From: Escallonia rubra
Taxonomy: Eukaryota > Streptophyta > Magnoliopsida > Escalloniales > Escalloniaceae
Assembly: GCA_033065855.1 (NCBI GenBank)
Contig: JAVXUO010001587.1
Span: 1,066,501-1,130,500 of the forward strand
Length of the DNA: 64,000 nt
Direction: 5' to 3'
Part shown: piece by piece, positions 1 through 12,189 of the stretch
How the letters are laid out: every line of letters starts with the position of its first letter
How positions within the stretch are numbered: position 1 is the stretch's first letter
The notes under the pieces: generated by a model
The model's input: only the letters and a program-made list of their open reading frames with translations
Database searches by the model: none
Told to the model about the DNA's origin: nothing
Position numbers and translations under genes: made by a program

Positions 1-1823
1 TCCAGACTCATAAGCAGATGGAGGAATAAGACTGCTCAGATGGTTAACCGCCCCTTGGATGTAATCAGGTCACTATTGTAAGGAATAATCTGTGCCAGTA
101 TGTCACGAGTACATCTTTGGACATTATCATACATTTTCAAGGCTTTGATGGGATCTTTACTGCATATTGAAGATACGATCAACAAAGATACAATATCTCA
201 AGAGACAAAGCCCGGAGGTTATCAAGCCAGTACGAGAAATTCCAATACCCAGCCTATGCCTACAAGTACCAACAATGTCAACAATGTTTGAGTGTAACAA
301 GTTGTGTCCTAGGAAGCTAGTGCTAAACCAATGCAGAAGTTCACTCCATTTGATGCTCCTTTGCCTAAAGTTTTTGAGCAATTACTAAGACGAGGAATGA
401 TCTCCAAGTGACCCTTACTCCTACACCGACTGTGATACCCGAAGGATATATTCTTCAAGTGTTCTATGTGCATTACAAAGAGAAGGCTATTCTACTAACA
501 TATATTTCACCCTCAGACATGATATAAAAAATACCTTATCGACAAGGGTGAAGTGTCCCCTCCAGCCAAGCCCAATATAAGAAAAGAACCCTTGCAAGCT
601 CATTGGGTTAATGTGACTATTAATATTATGCGAGTGATAGAATCTTCTATACTTATAACATCGGTAGGTCAATATATGGATGTTACACCTATTTGTATTA
701 AAGGTCTTTTGTTAGAATTTTGCGATGTGATCTCTTTGGAGGAATTGATGGAAGCTAAACCTTACTCTCTAGAGGAAAAAGACTATGATAAAGATACATG
801 TTAATCCAACCCCGCTGTATCACACCTGACTAGGTCTTGTCGAGCTGATCAGAGAACCGCCCCCTCCCCCCAGAAAGTTATCCTAGATTCTTTGTTTTCT
901 CAAGATCCGCCAGATGATCAAGTAATTAGGCAATTGAAGAAACTTGAGCCAATGTCTCTATTCGAGGATTATTTTTGGCCTCTTACTCTCATAAATAGGC
1001 TCTATAAATTGCTCACCAAAGCTTAAGTCCCTATAAAAACCTAACGGGAAGAGTTATCTCATGTACTCGGGGCCATTGACTATGGAAATGTTCTTACATT
1101 TACCACAACCGATCTGCAAAACACAGGACCAAGCCACAATGACCCTCCCTACATCACCATGCGGGCTCTCAATAAGAGATTTACTTAAATTGTCATTGAT
1201 AATGGTTTTGCCCTTAATGTTTACCCTTTGCATATTGTTTAAGCTCTTGGTACCGATGGTTCAGAGTTCACTCCTTCTACCCAAGTAGTAAGACCTACAA
1301 CAACACCAGAGGAGAGGTTGTTGGTACGATTATGCTTCTTATGTCAGTCGGAGTAGCTAATTTTGAAGTAGAATTCCAGGTATTAGATATTTTTGCCGCT
1401 TTCAATTCTTGCTTGGAAGGCCATAAATTCATTCGGCTAGAGCGATACCCACAACTTTGCACTAGAATGTTTGGTTCATACTTGACAAAGCTATTTTGAT
1501 AATCATGCGAGATTCCCAGCTACCACAGATTGGACAAGTAAAGATAAGAAGGACAATGTAACAATCCATCCTGATTCGCTAAACTTACTTCATATTGGGT
1601 TTAAGATAAATAAGAAGGTATGAAACTCCTCCACATAAGGTTCATAAGAGGTATAATGTACCCTACTTTGTTGGCCAAAACTATGCTCATCCGTAAGCTG
1701 ATCGACCAAGTTCGAAATGGGCATCGATTATTGGAACCTTAATCAAGCCTTTCCCAAGGCAACATTGCAGCGTATGAATTGTTTTCCTTTGTAGACTGAA
1801 TTGCGTTATATAACCAAATTAAG

Positions 1824-2063
1824 GTGGCTCATGAAGAACAGGAAAGGATAGATTTCGCTACCCCTTGGGGCATATTTTGCTACATAGTGATGCCTTTCAG
1901 ACTAAGAAACGCCGAGGCTACATACCAAAGAGCCGCTACTACCCTTTTTCATGACATGATCCATAAAGCATTTAAGGTGTACATTGATGACATGATTATT
2001 ATGTCCAAGAAGCGGGAGGATCATTTTGCATTTTTAAGGAAATATTTCGAAAGGTTCAGGTAG
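1824..2063 (+). pseudogene. Reverse transcriptase fragment of element A
   Basis: A 79-codon open stretch corresponds to the central palm of a Ty3/gypsy reverse transcriptase. It contains the block before the active site (TPWG, then FRLRNAEATYQR) and the catalytic motif YIDD followed by MIIMS. The regions before and after remain recognisable but only in other frames or with stops. It matches the equivalent part of element B at about 12,600-12,770 and of element D at 44,780-44,910. It cannot act alone; a complete reverse transcriptase would also need fingers, thumb and connection regions, which are interrupted here. Confidence 0.85.
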
Positions 2064-3290
2064 TGTAATGTGAGGCTCAGTCCCCAAAAGTGTGAATTCA
2101 GAGTTGCTGCTGGCAAACTATTAGAATTCGTAATGTTGATCTAGCTAAAATAAAAGCTATAGTGGAGATGCTATCGCAGATGAATGAGAAAGAGATCCAG
2201 TGGGTTTTAGGAAGGATCTAGTAAATCGGTCGCTTCATGTCTTAGTTGACAATGATCTATAAGCCAATTTTTAAGCTATTAAAGAAGGATTCGACCAAGG
2301 ATTGGAATCCCCTATGCCAAGAAGGCTTTCAATAAGATCAAAAAGTATCTAAGTAACCCTCAAGTCTTAAACCCTTAAGTACTACGTAATCTTTTATTGC
2401 TTAACTTAACCGTGACTGATACGGCAACTGGAGCAATTCTAGCTCATCATTAAGAGATTTCACTGATAAAGAGAGCCATCTAGAATATTAGTAGAATGTT
2501 AACCCAAGAGAAATGAACTATTTATCTTTAGAGAAGAAAACTGTGTCACTAGTATAGGTAACACAAAGGTTATGGCACTATGTGTTTGCTAAACCCATCA
2601 AATTGTTAGATGGAATGGATCGACGAAGTATCTGTTTGAGAAGCCAGTCTTATCCAATCACAAGGCTATGTGGCGCCTGCTGGTTTCCAAATCCGATGTC
2701 ACATATGTCACTCAAAAGTCGATAAAGGATAAAGTCATGAGAGACATGCTAGTAGATTGTTCAGCAGAAGATACTAGTGAATGGGAAGTGTAATCCCCAG
2801 ATGATGATGTTTGTGTCAAAGGAATTAGAAACTAGATGTCAGTTGCATTTTGATGGAGTTGCAAACAGTAAAGATTTGGGGGAAGGATACTTCTAATCTC
2901 GCCAGACAAAGCACATACCCTTATAGCCATTACACTAGCATTCGACAACACCAACATTACCGCAGAATATGAAGCATGCATCAACAACTTAGAGATAGCT
3001 GTAAGACCTAGTAGTGAGAAATATTATCATATTTTGGGATTCAGCCCTAATTATCCATCAGATACAGTGAATGTGGAAAATTATACACAAGCTTTTACAA
3101 AGCTTATCATGCTCATTTGGACAAAAGGGGAGCTAGAACATATAGAAAATGCAGTAGCTTCCTTGGATTAAAAATAATTTTTTCAAAGCATTAGCAATCC
3201 TAATGCCAATGGTAGAGACACTCGAAGGACAAAAAGTGGAACTATTTTTTCATCAGGAAACGGGACCGATCAGTCTGTTATTTTTTTATT

Positions 3291-4070
3291 GTGCCAATAG
3301 ATGGAGTCGAGACAGAAGAAACATATTACATAGATGTACTCAATTTAATCCGAGATAGGAAATACCTTGAGGGGGCGTCTGCAAAAGACCACAAGTCTGA
3401 ATGGAGATGGGCGTCACAGTTCATTATGTGCAATCGGAACCTATACAAAAGGCATTATGACGGGGAGCACTTGCTATATATCACAGAAAAAGAGTTATCA
3501 GCTTATGGAGAATATATATTCAAGCGAATCTGGACCTCATATGAATGGTCGGATGTTAGCAAGAAAAGGTGCTTTCGCAAGGATACTATTGGGGTACCAT
3601 GGAACAAGGCAACATTAATCACGTATGTAAATTTCACAAGTGCAAGGTGCTCACCAACATGCAACACCTCCCCCCCCCCCCCCCCCCCGAAAGTTGTATA
3701 ATACTATGTTTGCTTGGCCCTTCTCAGTATGGATAATTGGTAAGATCAGCCCAAAAGCTTCTGATGGAAACAAGTTCATACTCGGGGCCATGGGTTTCTT
3801 CACAAAGTGGATAGAAGCCGCATCATATGCTATATTAAATGGTAAGAAGGTGGCCAGCTTTATCAGAGCCAACATTATATGCTAATATATTGTTCCACAC
3901 GAGTTGACTTTGATGATGCACTGCATTTTAAAGCAGAGGTGACAAATATGATTGAAGAATATGGCATCATTTGACATTGATCTTCACCATATCGTCCCCA
4001 AACTAATGGGGCTGTAGAAGCTATCAACAAGAATTTTAAGAATATCCTGAGCAAAATGAAAAGGTCTTGT
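3291..4070 (+). pseudogene. Integrase fragment of element A
   Basis: Two overlapping broken frames (3,291-3,701 and 3,640-3,885) resemble the N-terminal zinc region and the catalytic core of a retrotransposon integrase. The core block reads IGKISPKASDG, with FTKWIEAA a little further on, matching element B at about 14,540-14,640. A run of 17 cytosines at 3,670-3,686 sits near a frame change and looks like slippage. After about 3,880 the core continues in another frame with a recognisable PQTNGAVE block near 4,000. No intact protein results. Confidence 0.75.
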
Positions 4071-4130
4071 CGTGGTTCGTCGTCAACTTCAATCTTAGAT
4101 CCAATCGTAGCCAAGCTGTTCGTGTGCCTG

Positions 4131-5477
4131 TTGTGACACCTGTTGTGATGCTTATATTGCACGTGGCCATGTCTTCCTCCAAAATGATGAACCAAGGTGC
4201 TATAGGGTGCCAAGGCTACTCCTTAACTACAAACTCTCCATTGGCTTGTGTAGACACCATATATTTTGTAGGTGTTTTAATTAAATAAGCAATGGGCTTT
4301 ATTATTAATTAGAAGGCATTATTAAGACTAAGCTTAGTAATGTGATTTTGTTAATTATTTCAGTCAAGTCCAGTTGTATGTCCATTCCATTAGTCTAGCC
4401 CAATTGCATGACTAGTCCATCAGTCCAGCCGAACAGCATTTGTCAAGTCCATTTGTGTCTAGTCCTTTCTAGTGTCTAGATTTAGTCAAAATAATTGATT
4501 TAGTTGGTCCAGATAATTTGGGAAATGATCTGTGAATTATCCTTGATGTAAAGATGAAACCAATATGCTATATGATTTGGAAATGAATTATTCAGAATCT
4601 GGTACATCCTATTTACGATATAAGAGATTATTACTGAAAATAGGGTTAGATAATGCCCAGATACTGGAAAATTTTTATTTTTAATTTATAGGGTGAACCG
4701 ACTGGTTTTTTACAAACTGGCCGATTGGTTGAGTTTTGTCAATCTGCGATTTTATCACTTATTCAGACTTATATCATGCCTAATAGATCGGCATAGTCTA
4801 TCTTATCAGATTCTGCAACCCTGAGCACTATAAATAGGGCCACTGACCTTCATTTCATTGGGTCCAGAAGCTAATTCTCTTTAGATCTTGTGTATAAGTT
4901 CTTTGCCCAGTGATAATCTTGCTCTTTCGAGAATCCAAGTCATTCAAACTCACTTTAAAAAGCCCCTTGTATTCTTTGCATCGTAGATCATGTGGAGAAC
5001 ATCCCCGGGTCGTCAAGACAAGTTATTTCTAGAGGTAAAAACAACAAAAAAAAGTATTTATCATCTATTTGCCTAAAGTCTAAGTTTGCAATGTAGATTA
5101 CTCACCATAGGATCAGAGTTGAACTATGGCAGTTTTGATTCCGATCAGATACGTAGGCAATTCGATCCCTGATGTCAACTTTCAAGCTAAAAAACAAAAA
5201 AAATTTGACTTAGGGTTAGTTTCATCATATTTTGCATGCTATATGTCCTTAAGGCCACTCAATAAAGTTGAAGTAGACATCGGAAGGGCACGACAGGTGC
5301 CTAACACCTTCCTGTTGCGTAACATAGTCCATGAACCCTTCTATTGGTTTCAACAAACTAGTAATCCTTTTTGGACATCTTAGAGCCATTTATATATATT
5401 TTTTTCCTTTAATTAAATAAAATAGTGGCTCTGATTAAAATCCATCAAGGGGATTATTCTGAGGCGTTCCACCATAA
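4131..5477 (+). repeat. Probable LTR shared between Tat elements A and B
   Basis: This AT-rich stretch follows the broken end of element A. It contains a TATA box (CTATAAATAGG) near 4,829 and a phrase with ATACGTAGGCA near 5,150, which I associate with Tat-lineage LTRs. It is followed at 5,478 by TGGTGACTCTGCC, which resembles the Tat primer-binding site. I therefore read it as one LTR lying between two internal regions. The left edge (a TGTGACACC start at 4,131) and the exact right edge are uncertain. There is no coding sequence. Confidence 0.45.
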
Positions 5478-5495
5478 TGGTGACTCTGCCGTGGA
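5478..5495 (+). other. Primer-binding site of Tat element B
   Basis: TGGTGACTCTGCC just after the presumed LTR end resembles the primer-binding sites of Ogre/Tat elements, where a host tRNA 3' end primes minus-strand synthesis. It places the 5' end of element B's internal region here. Confidence 0.5.
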
Positions 5496-6122
5496 CAAAA
5501 CAACTAAGAGAACTAGACATGAAAAGTTTTTCTTCATTTTTGGCCTTATTGTATTTTATTTGTATTTTGTGGCATGTACAATATGATATAATTGTGGTAC
5601 TTGCGCTTTTTTTTTCATACCTCACACATGCGCACGTCTTACCCTGACCCACTGACTCGAGAGGGACAGTTGAAGCCCTTGGTCTTCCTGGACACAAGGC
5701 GATCTTTCGATTGAGCTCTCAACTTCACAGTCTAGTACCAAAGATTCTTCCTAGTTTCTTGGTATGTCAAATGACTTCTATACATACTGATGATCACCCA
5801 TCATTAACTTCCTAGTCACGGGCAGGAGGTATATGGTATAGTCGAGCCGATAGGGTAACCTTTACACTGGCTTTGAAGAAAAAACCATACACCCGAACCA
5901 TTCAATATTCTACCTGTTGATAGGAGAATACCTGTATTAGCCTATGGCATGTTGGCGGGGAAACTAGCCAACATTCTGTTAGCTAAATTGGTATTTTCAC
6001 CCAAAAAAAAATTAGGAGACTCTGGCTAACCAGCCGGTTAACCGCGCTCCCAACTGGACAATTAGTCATTATGTGTATTACTTGAAAAAATTCAAAACTA
6101 GTTGCATTGTACCTTAGTCAAT

Positions 6123-6600
6123 CCCACTGACCAACCGGCCAGTTATCCATTAAAATGACCGAATGATTAGTTAGAACCTTATCCTCCAAAAAATTTCCAG
6201 AAACAAACCCTAATCCCATTGACCAATCGGCTAGTTCATCCATCGGGATGATCAGATGGTTAGTCAAAATCTCATCCTCCATAAAATTTTCCAAAAAATT
6301 ACCAGAAACAGACCCTAACCACACTGACCAACCGGCAGGTTATCCATCACAATGAGCAGAAGGCTATTCAGAACCTTATCCTCTATAAGAAATTTCCCAG
6401 AAACAAACCCAAACCTTACTGACCAACCACCTGATTATCCATCCAGATGACCGGACGGTTAGTCAAAACCTTATCCTCTAGAAGAAAATTCTAAGTAACA
6501 AAACCTAACCTCACTGACTAACTAGCGGGTTTGCCTTCTGGATAAATGGACGGTTAGTCAGTTATGTTCCTCCAATTTTAAATCTTTGAAAAAAAACCCA
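6123..6600 (+). repeat. Tandem repeat in the 5' leader of element B (about 95 bp, five copies)
   Basis: The phrase ACTGACCAACCGGC followed by TTATCCAT recurs with starts near 6,123, 6,216, 6,321, 6,416 and 6,511, a spacing of 93-105 bp. Copies are diverged by substitutions and small indels. Tat-lineage untranslated regions are known to generate satellite-like tandem repeats. Confidence 0.85.
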
Positions 6601-7000
6601 ACAAACTAGAAAATTTCCCTTCACTCCTATTAAGGTATGAGCTAGCCAGCTTGATCTCCGAGATATGTGTAATTAGATTTTTGTCAAATTTCCCTACACA
6701 GTTAAGAATAAGCGTGGTTGGTATCAGGACTCACCTAGAAAGCTCTCGCAAACTCAAATTGCCAAGGAATTCCCATATATCTCTAATTTGGTCCTTATCA
6801 TCAGTGAACTTTTCCCCACCTTGACAAACAAACAAACTCGAACCGTCGAAAAATTAGACAACCTCAAAAGTAGAGGTTAGAAAGAATTGGAAGAGGATGG
6901 GAGAGGAAATAATAGAGATGACACGAAGAAAGGTCCATAATTTGATTGGTCGTATGAGTTCGAGGATGAGGAAGTAAAACCCCTTGTTATTCCGGAATGG

Positions 7001-7658
7001 ATGGAAAAGTTGGTAGCAATTGAGTCCCCAATCTCTAGGATGAGAAGAAATGATGACCCACTAGACGTTAGTGCTCTAACCATGAACCCCAAGGATAGAT
7101 TGTCCATTAAGCTCAAAATATCAGAGATGGATAAGTTTCATGGGATCACGTATCCTAAAATCCATGTTAAGATGTACATGCAAGTGTTGGATCCTTACGA
7201 GGTGAATCAGAATCAGTTGATACAGTTGTTCCGTCGTGCTTTCACGGGAGCCGCCTCTCGTTTGTACCTTACATTGATGAAGCTCGAGTCCTTACTTGGG
7301 ATGAGGTTGTTAGAGAGTTTGCAAAGTAGTATCAATATAATGCTGACCTAGATATGACCCGGAGGGATTTAGAGACCACGAAGCAAGAGCCGAGAGAGTC
7401 AGTTTCAGCTTCATCATGAAATGAAGGAATAAGGCAGCTCAGATAGTGAACTGTTTGGCAGAGGAAGAACAAGTGAATATTGACAGGAACAATCTACTCC
7501 CGGTCTATCATGACTATATCTTTGGCCATTACCACACATCATTCAAAGCTCTTATGGGATCCCTCATACAGATAGAAGATGCCATCAACAAGGGGACTAT
7601 ATCTCACGGCTCGAAGCGATGCGTATACCGAGCAGGCCCGAGGAGCTCTAATACCTAG
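7001..7658 (+). pseudogene. Gag fragment of element B
   Basis: Frames at 7,001-7,351 and 7,446-7,658 encode pieces of a retrotransposon gag. The block KISEMDKFHGITYPKIHVKM, then a FRRAFTGAASRLYL block, resembles the conserved gag core of plant Ty3 elements, and the second piece (FKALMGSLIQIEDAINKGTI) aligns with the fragment at 100-291 in element A. The two halves are in different frames. No zinc knuckle is seen in an intact frame. Confidence 0.75.
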
Positions 7659-8533
7659 TCTAAGCCAACAGTAGCCAACGGTCAACAATATGCAAGAACT
7701 CGGGTAATGACATTAAAGAACCACTCCCTAAAGTCTTCGAACAATTGTTGAGAAAGAGAATGATATCAAAATTGTCCCCTCCCCCTACGCTAGTAGTGAT
7801 ATCAGAAGCGTACGATGTACAGGCATTCTGCGATTGTCATTGAGGAAAAGGCCACTTTATGGTGAGATGCATTGCACTTTGACATGCCATACAAGACCTC
7901 ATCGACAAGGGAGAAGTCTCCTCTCTTATTAGGCCGAATGCCAGAAAAGAACCATTGCCACCTCATAGGATTAATTGCATTGATGATAGTCGACCAGTTA
8001 TGGATAATGATCATTTCCATTGTTCCAGCCAGCTAGCCAGCCAAGGTGGAAATCAATTTTAACATGTGATTCTCTTCCACATTTTTGTAATGTGATTCCG
8101 TGGGAGGAGTTGATGGAAGATGAGGCTTTCACTGTTGAAGAAGTGTATAATGAAAAAATTGGCTTCGTGTTTTGAGCAGTCCGTAGATATCCCTCCTAAG
8201 CTGATCAGGTTGAGTGTACCAGACCCATCCCAGCCAACCACCTTTGACCCGTTGATTTATCAAGGCCCTCCTGATGCTAAAGTCCTTAGACAGTTTAAGA
8301 AAATTGAAGCCAACATTTCTATATAGAGATTGTTATTTGTCTCATACTCCCATCGTCAAGCCCTCATCAAACTGCTTAATGAAGTCCAGTTACCGATCCA
8401 GACCTAGCCTGAAGACCTGTCCTAAGTGCTAGGGGCTTTACATAATGGAAATATCCTTACCTTTTTCTGATTCTGATCTGCCAAAAGCTGGACCAAGCTG
8501 CAATGACCCACTCCATAACACCCAAGTGAGCAC

Positions 8534-8735
8534 TTAATAAGAGGGTTCCCTTAATCCTTGATGCCAAGGAAAGTGGGTTCTTACTTACGTGGAGGTGCCA
8601 CAAAGGCTGCAGTCCGCGTCAGCTTCCAAGTATGTTAATAAGAGGGTTCCTTTAATCCTTGATGCCAAGGAAAGTGGGTTCTTACTTACGTGGAGGTGCC
8701 ACAAAGGCTGCAGTCCGCGTTAGCTTCAAAGGATG
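8534..8735. repeat. 101-bp direct duplication across the left solo-LTR junction
   Basis: Two nearly identical 101-bp units start at 8,534 and 8,635. Each holds about 25 bp of element B (TTAATAAGAGGG onward) plus the first roughly 76 bp of the inserted LTR. The duplication therefore happened after the LTR inserted. Confidence 0.85.
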
Positions 8736-8979
8736 TTGATGTACGACACAGTAAGGGTGGAACAAGGGCAGAGACCAAAGGCTTCCCAAACAGAGCTTGA
8801 GGGTGGCAGTGCTGAGAGGGCGGTGGCGATGGCGCGAGGATGAATACACGACGACAATCACAGTCTGATGCTTAGGTCCAGAGTCAAGGTCCTGTATGTT
8901 TCTCTCTCTAGAATTCTAAAGTGAGAAAGTAAAAATGTGAGAGTGAAGAAGAAGTCCTCTAAATGAATTCTCAAGACCT

Positions 8980-8989
8980 CTATTTATAG
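8980..8989 (-). promoter_or_regulatory. TATA box of the minus-strand solo LTR
   Basis: The minus strand reads CTATAAATAG, followed downstream by a CT-rich leader. It sets the orientation of the LTR. Confidence 0.5.
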
Positions 8990-9390
8990 AGATTGAGATA
9001 ATGATGTCATTAACTGACATGTGGCGCTCGGGAGTGACACGTCATCGGGGGGGCCACGGGTGCTGGTGCTCCACGGACTGTCGGATTGCATATTCACCCG
9101 GCCTACTCCTCATAGCGTCGCTCTGTCTGTCTGGAAAGAGTGGCTCCCACAACGTCAGTGTGGCTAGAGAATCCCCTTGATCTAGCCTCCAATCCAAGCC
9201 CTTGCAGAGTCCTACAGGCCTGGCAGCGATGGGGAAGACCCGACGCCCAACTGCCAGGTGAACTAGGCGCAATGCCCTCCGAAGACCTGCTCCCGTCTCG
9301 GAGTGACCCGGGGTTCATAGTCCCTAGGGGTGCCGACGCAAGCCCCCAGTGCCGAAGCACGTAGGCCAGTCACGCAGGCACCCTGACAGA

Positions 9391-10040
9391 GATAGTGTCC
9401 CGGAGGAGTCGCCTATTCCGCAGGCCGAGGTAGCATCCCAAAGGAGCCGTCTACCTGGCCGGCCAAGGTAGCATCCCGGAGGAGCCGTCTACCTGGCAGA
9501 AGGGGAGTCTTCGTGCTGGAGCACTTAGAGCTCCCTGGCAAAGATAGTGTCCCGAAGGAGTCGCCTATCTCCGCGGGTGAGTCCTTGTGCCGGAGCACTT
9601 GGAGCGAGTCAAGGTAGCATCCCGGAGGATCCGTCTACCCGACTGGCTGAGGTAGCATCCTGGAGGAGCCGTCTACCTGGCGGAAGGGGAGTTGAAGAGC
9701 TCCCTGGCAGAGATAGTGTTCCGGAGGAGTCGCCTATCCCCTCGGGTGAGTCCTTATGCCGGAGCACTTGGAGCGAGTCAAGGTAGCATCCTGGAGAAGT
9801 CGTCTACCCGAGGTAGCATCCCGGAGGAGCCGTCTACCTGGCAGAAGGGGAGTTGAAGAGCTTAATGGCAGAGATAGTGTCCCGGAGGAGTCGCCTATCC
9901 CCGCGGGTGAGTCCTTGTGCCGGAGCACTCGGAGCATGTCAAGGTAGCATCCCGGAGGAGCCGTCTACCTGGCGGAAGGGGAGTTGAAGAGCTCTCTGGC
10001 AGAGATAGTGTCCCGGAGGAGTCGTCCATCCCCGCGGATG
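9391..10040. repeat. Tandem array of two alternating hairpin-like units
   Basis: About a dozen copies of two related 27-30 bp units alternate within longer 110-160 bp blocks. One unit begins AGGTAG and ends CTACCT; the other begins GATAG and ends CTATC; both share a central CCCGGAGGAG. Examples start near 9,428, 9,466, 9,612, 9,650, 9,782, 9,811 and 9,941 (first type) and 9,391, 9,545, 9,711, 9,871 and 10,003 (second type). The ends of each unit are complementary, so each can fold into a short stem. Open frames over this block are by-products of the repetition. Confidence 0.9.
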
Positions 10041-10364
10041 ATGTACACTCCGGAGAGTGGGTTGAATCATGTTTCATGACCAAGGCAAGGTGCGCATGGT
10101 GTGGTTAATGAGTGTGGTGCCCGGGGGGCATGTAACATGATCGTGGCGCATGGGCACGATGAAGTGAGTATGGTGCTGAGGGCACAGTAGTGTGACAGGG
10201 AGCCTGGGGGCACGGCTGTATCAGCGGCGCGGCGCAAGGGCGCGGTGGAGTGTTGTAGTGCGGCGCCCGGACACCGGCGACGGGGGTCGCGGAGTTATGT
10301 ATGGCCGTTGAAGAGAAGTGAATGTGCTAAGGATGGAGGCCAGACGCCAACCCTTAGGGGAAAG

Positions 10365-10490
10365 CCAAGGCCAACCTCATGGGGAGGCCGAGGCCGACCC
10401 CAATGGCGAGGCCGAGGCCGACCCCAAGGGGAAGACCAAGGCCGAGGCTGACCCCAAGGGGGAGGCCAAGGCCAACCTCCTTGGGCAAGT
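10365..10490. repeat. Short-unit tandem repeat (GGCCGAGGCCGACCCCAA-like)
   Basis: A GC-rich unit of about 18-24 bp (for example GGCCGAGGCCGACCCCAA) repeats roughly five times. It lies inside the solo LTR. Its apparent translation (GEAEADP repeats) is not taken as a gene. Confidence 0.8.
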
Positions 10491-12189
10491 GCCATGGCGC
10501 ATCGACGGGCGACGGGCAAAGTGCGACGGTCGAAGCATGATAAGGCTTCATGCGAAAGTGAGCTTCTTAGTGACGAAGTGACATGACGAAAGTGAGAAGT
10601 GCACGTGACTTGAGCGTGCATGCTTTGACCGGTTGTGAGCGTTGAAAATGACTGTTGCTTGTGCGGACGTGTCATGCAAAATGGGACCACAGTGGGCCTT
10701 TGGATACGACCAGAATAGGTTGGGAACAATCCTCATAGGTAATGGTTCTGGCCTAAATGTCATGTTCTCTTCGCACTGTTCAAGACTTTGGCCCATCAGG
10801 GTTTACCCCATCCAAATCAAGTCATCTGAGCCTACGATAATACCCGAAGAGAAATGGTTGGTATAGTTAAGCTTCTGATAATTGTGCGCACTACTAGTTT
10901 CAATGTGGTATTTGAAGTGTTGGATATACCTGCTGCGTTTAATCTACTGTTGGGACCTTGGATACACTTTATGGGTGCAATCCCCTCTACAACGCACTAG
11001 AAGGTCAATTTTCTTTTGGATAATGTCGTCTTCACCATGATGGGACATTCGCAGTTGCTCAGATTGGACAGGTAGAAAAAGACAGCGTTTGGGTGCGGCA
11101 TGATTTGTTGGATGTTTTGCTCAGTGGATTAGGGATGGATCACCCAGTTCAATATCTCGACAATGATGTTAGTTTGTCACAGGGAAAACTTTCTCACCTT
11201 TGCCCCTTACAGCAATACGACCGTGCTTTCCATATTGAGGAAGTTCTATTACTTTTTTTTTGGAAAAGGCTTCTGCTGAAATTTTCTAGGAATTCCCGGA
11301 TTTCTAGATGTCGAGAGCAAAAAGGACCAGTTTTGCTCAGGATGCAAGCCGACCAAAAAAGAGAAGAAGGAGAGCATCTGGAAACTTGCTCAGGCAAGAA
11401 AGGACAAGAAGAGCGAGAAGCTCATGAACACGACCCAGATCCTTACCATGACTGAATGCATTATCAAAGAAGGAGAGAGTGGACCCTTCTATGGATTCCA
11501 GAACTAGTTTACATTTTTAAGACTGGGAAGTAGATTAAATGATGAGAGATAGTATGCGACTGCAAGTGAATCAAAGATGAGGAACTGCCAGTACAAACTG
11601 AGTCGAGTACCGAAGGAGTTTCAGATTGGATAGATTTTTTATGAAGCCGGTAATGATGACAACATGCTTCATTGATATGCTTATCTCGGTGCTTATCTAT
11701 GAAGTGAATGACCATGTCATAAACCCAGCAAGCCTAATCATTCAAGCACATGGTGAAGTGCAGAATTGGATGATAGTGTACAGACCGCAGACTGTAAGAG
11801 AGATTACAGAAGAGAGTCCTACTTCCAAGATGCCGCGGAACTAGAAGACTTGGACGCTTATGTCACCTTAGCCATTTTGAAGTTTCTTACCTACTATGTT
11901 TTTCCAGAGTTCTTGATTGATAATATGATGACTGATTTTGATTATCCCTTGGCTGCTGATATAGATTATGATGAATTAATCAATACGATCAATGATGAAT
12001 CACATCTAATGGACCCAGAAGAGAAAACGATATTTAAAAGAAATGATGAATAAATAGAAAACTAGGAATCTAGTTGTGTCAAAGTCAACATAGGCACCCC
12101 TGAAAATGTTAAAAAAAAAAATAGGGGCTAGTCTTGATGAAAAAGGAATATAAGAGATCACGAATTCCTTAGGAAATTTATAGATATAT

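Larger units (their letters stand above)
1..4120 (+). mobile_element. Ty3/gypsy Tat-type retrotransposon remnant A (5' part outside window)
   Basis: Decayed gag-pol interior. In order it shows a gag fragment (about 100-291), a protease region (about 1,300-1,450), reverse transcriptase (about 1,700-2,330), RNase H (about 2,400-2,830), a second RNase H-like domain (about 2,840-3,060) and integrase (about 3,290-4,070). Having two RNase H domains is known for the plant Tat lineage (Ogre, Retand). Frames are broken by many stops and frameshifts, so no protein can be made. The same order recurs in element B, and the gag fragment and the stretch at 1,080-1,450 align by eye with B at 7,540-7,660 and around 8,450-8,558 plus 10,730-10,950. 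Homology to integrase fades near 4,100. The element is non-autonomous and old. Confidence 0.85.
8559..10728 (-). mobile_element. Solo LTR (2.17 kb) inserted in element B, minus orientation
   Basis: The block interrupts homology between elements A and B. It begins TGATGCC at 8,559 and ends GGGAACA at 10,728, so it has TG/CA ends, and it is flanked by the same five bases, ATCCT, at 8,554-8,558 and 10,729-10,733. On the minus strand a TATA box (CTATAAATAG, plus-strand 8,980-8,989) is followed by a pyrimidine-rich leader, as in an LTR promoter. No primer-binding site, polypurine tract or retroviral protein is seen inside, so a solo LTR left by LTR-LTR recombination fits best. It is GC-rich and contains two internal tandem arrays. 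Confidence 0.7.

Noticed and set aside
9042-10729. Many overlapping frames of 60-144 codons
   Set aside because: GC-rich repeats inside the solo LTR keep most frames open; no recognisable protein.
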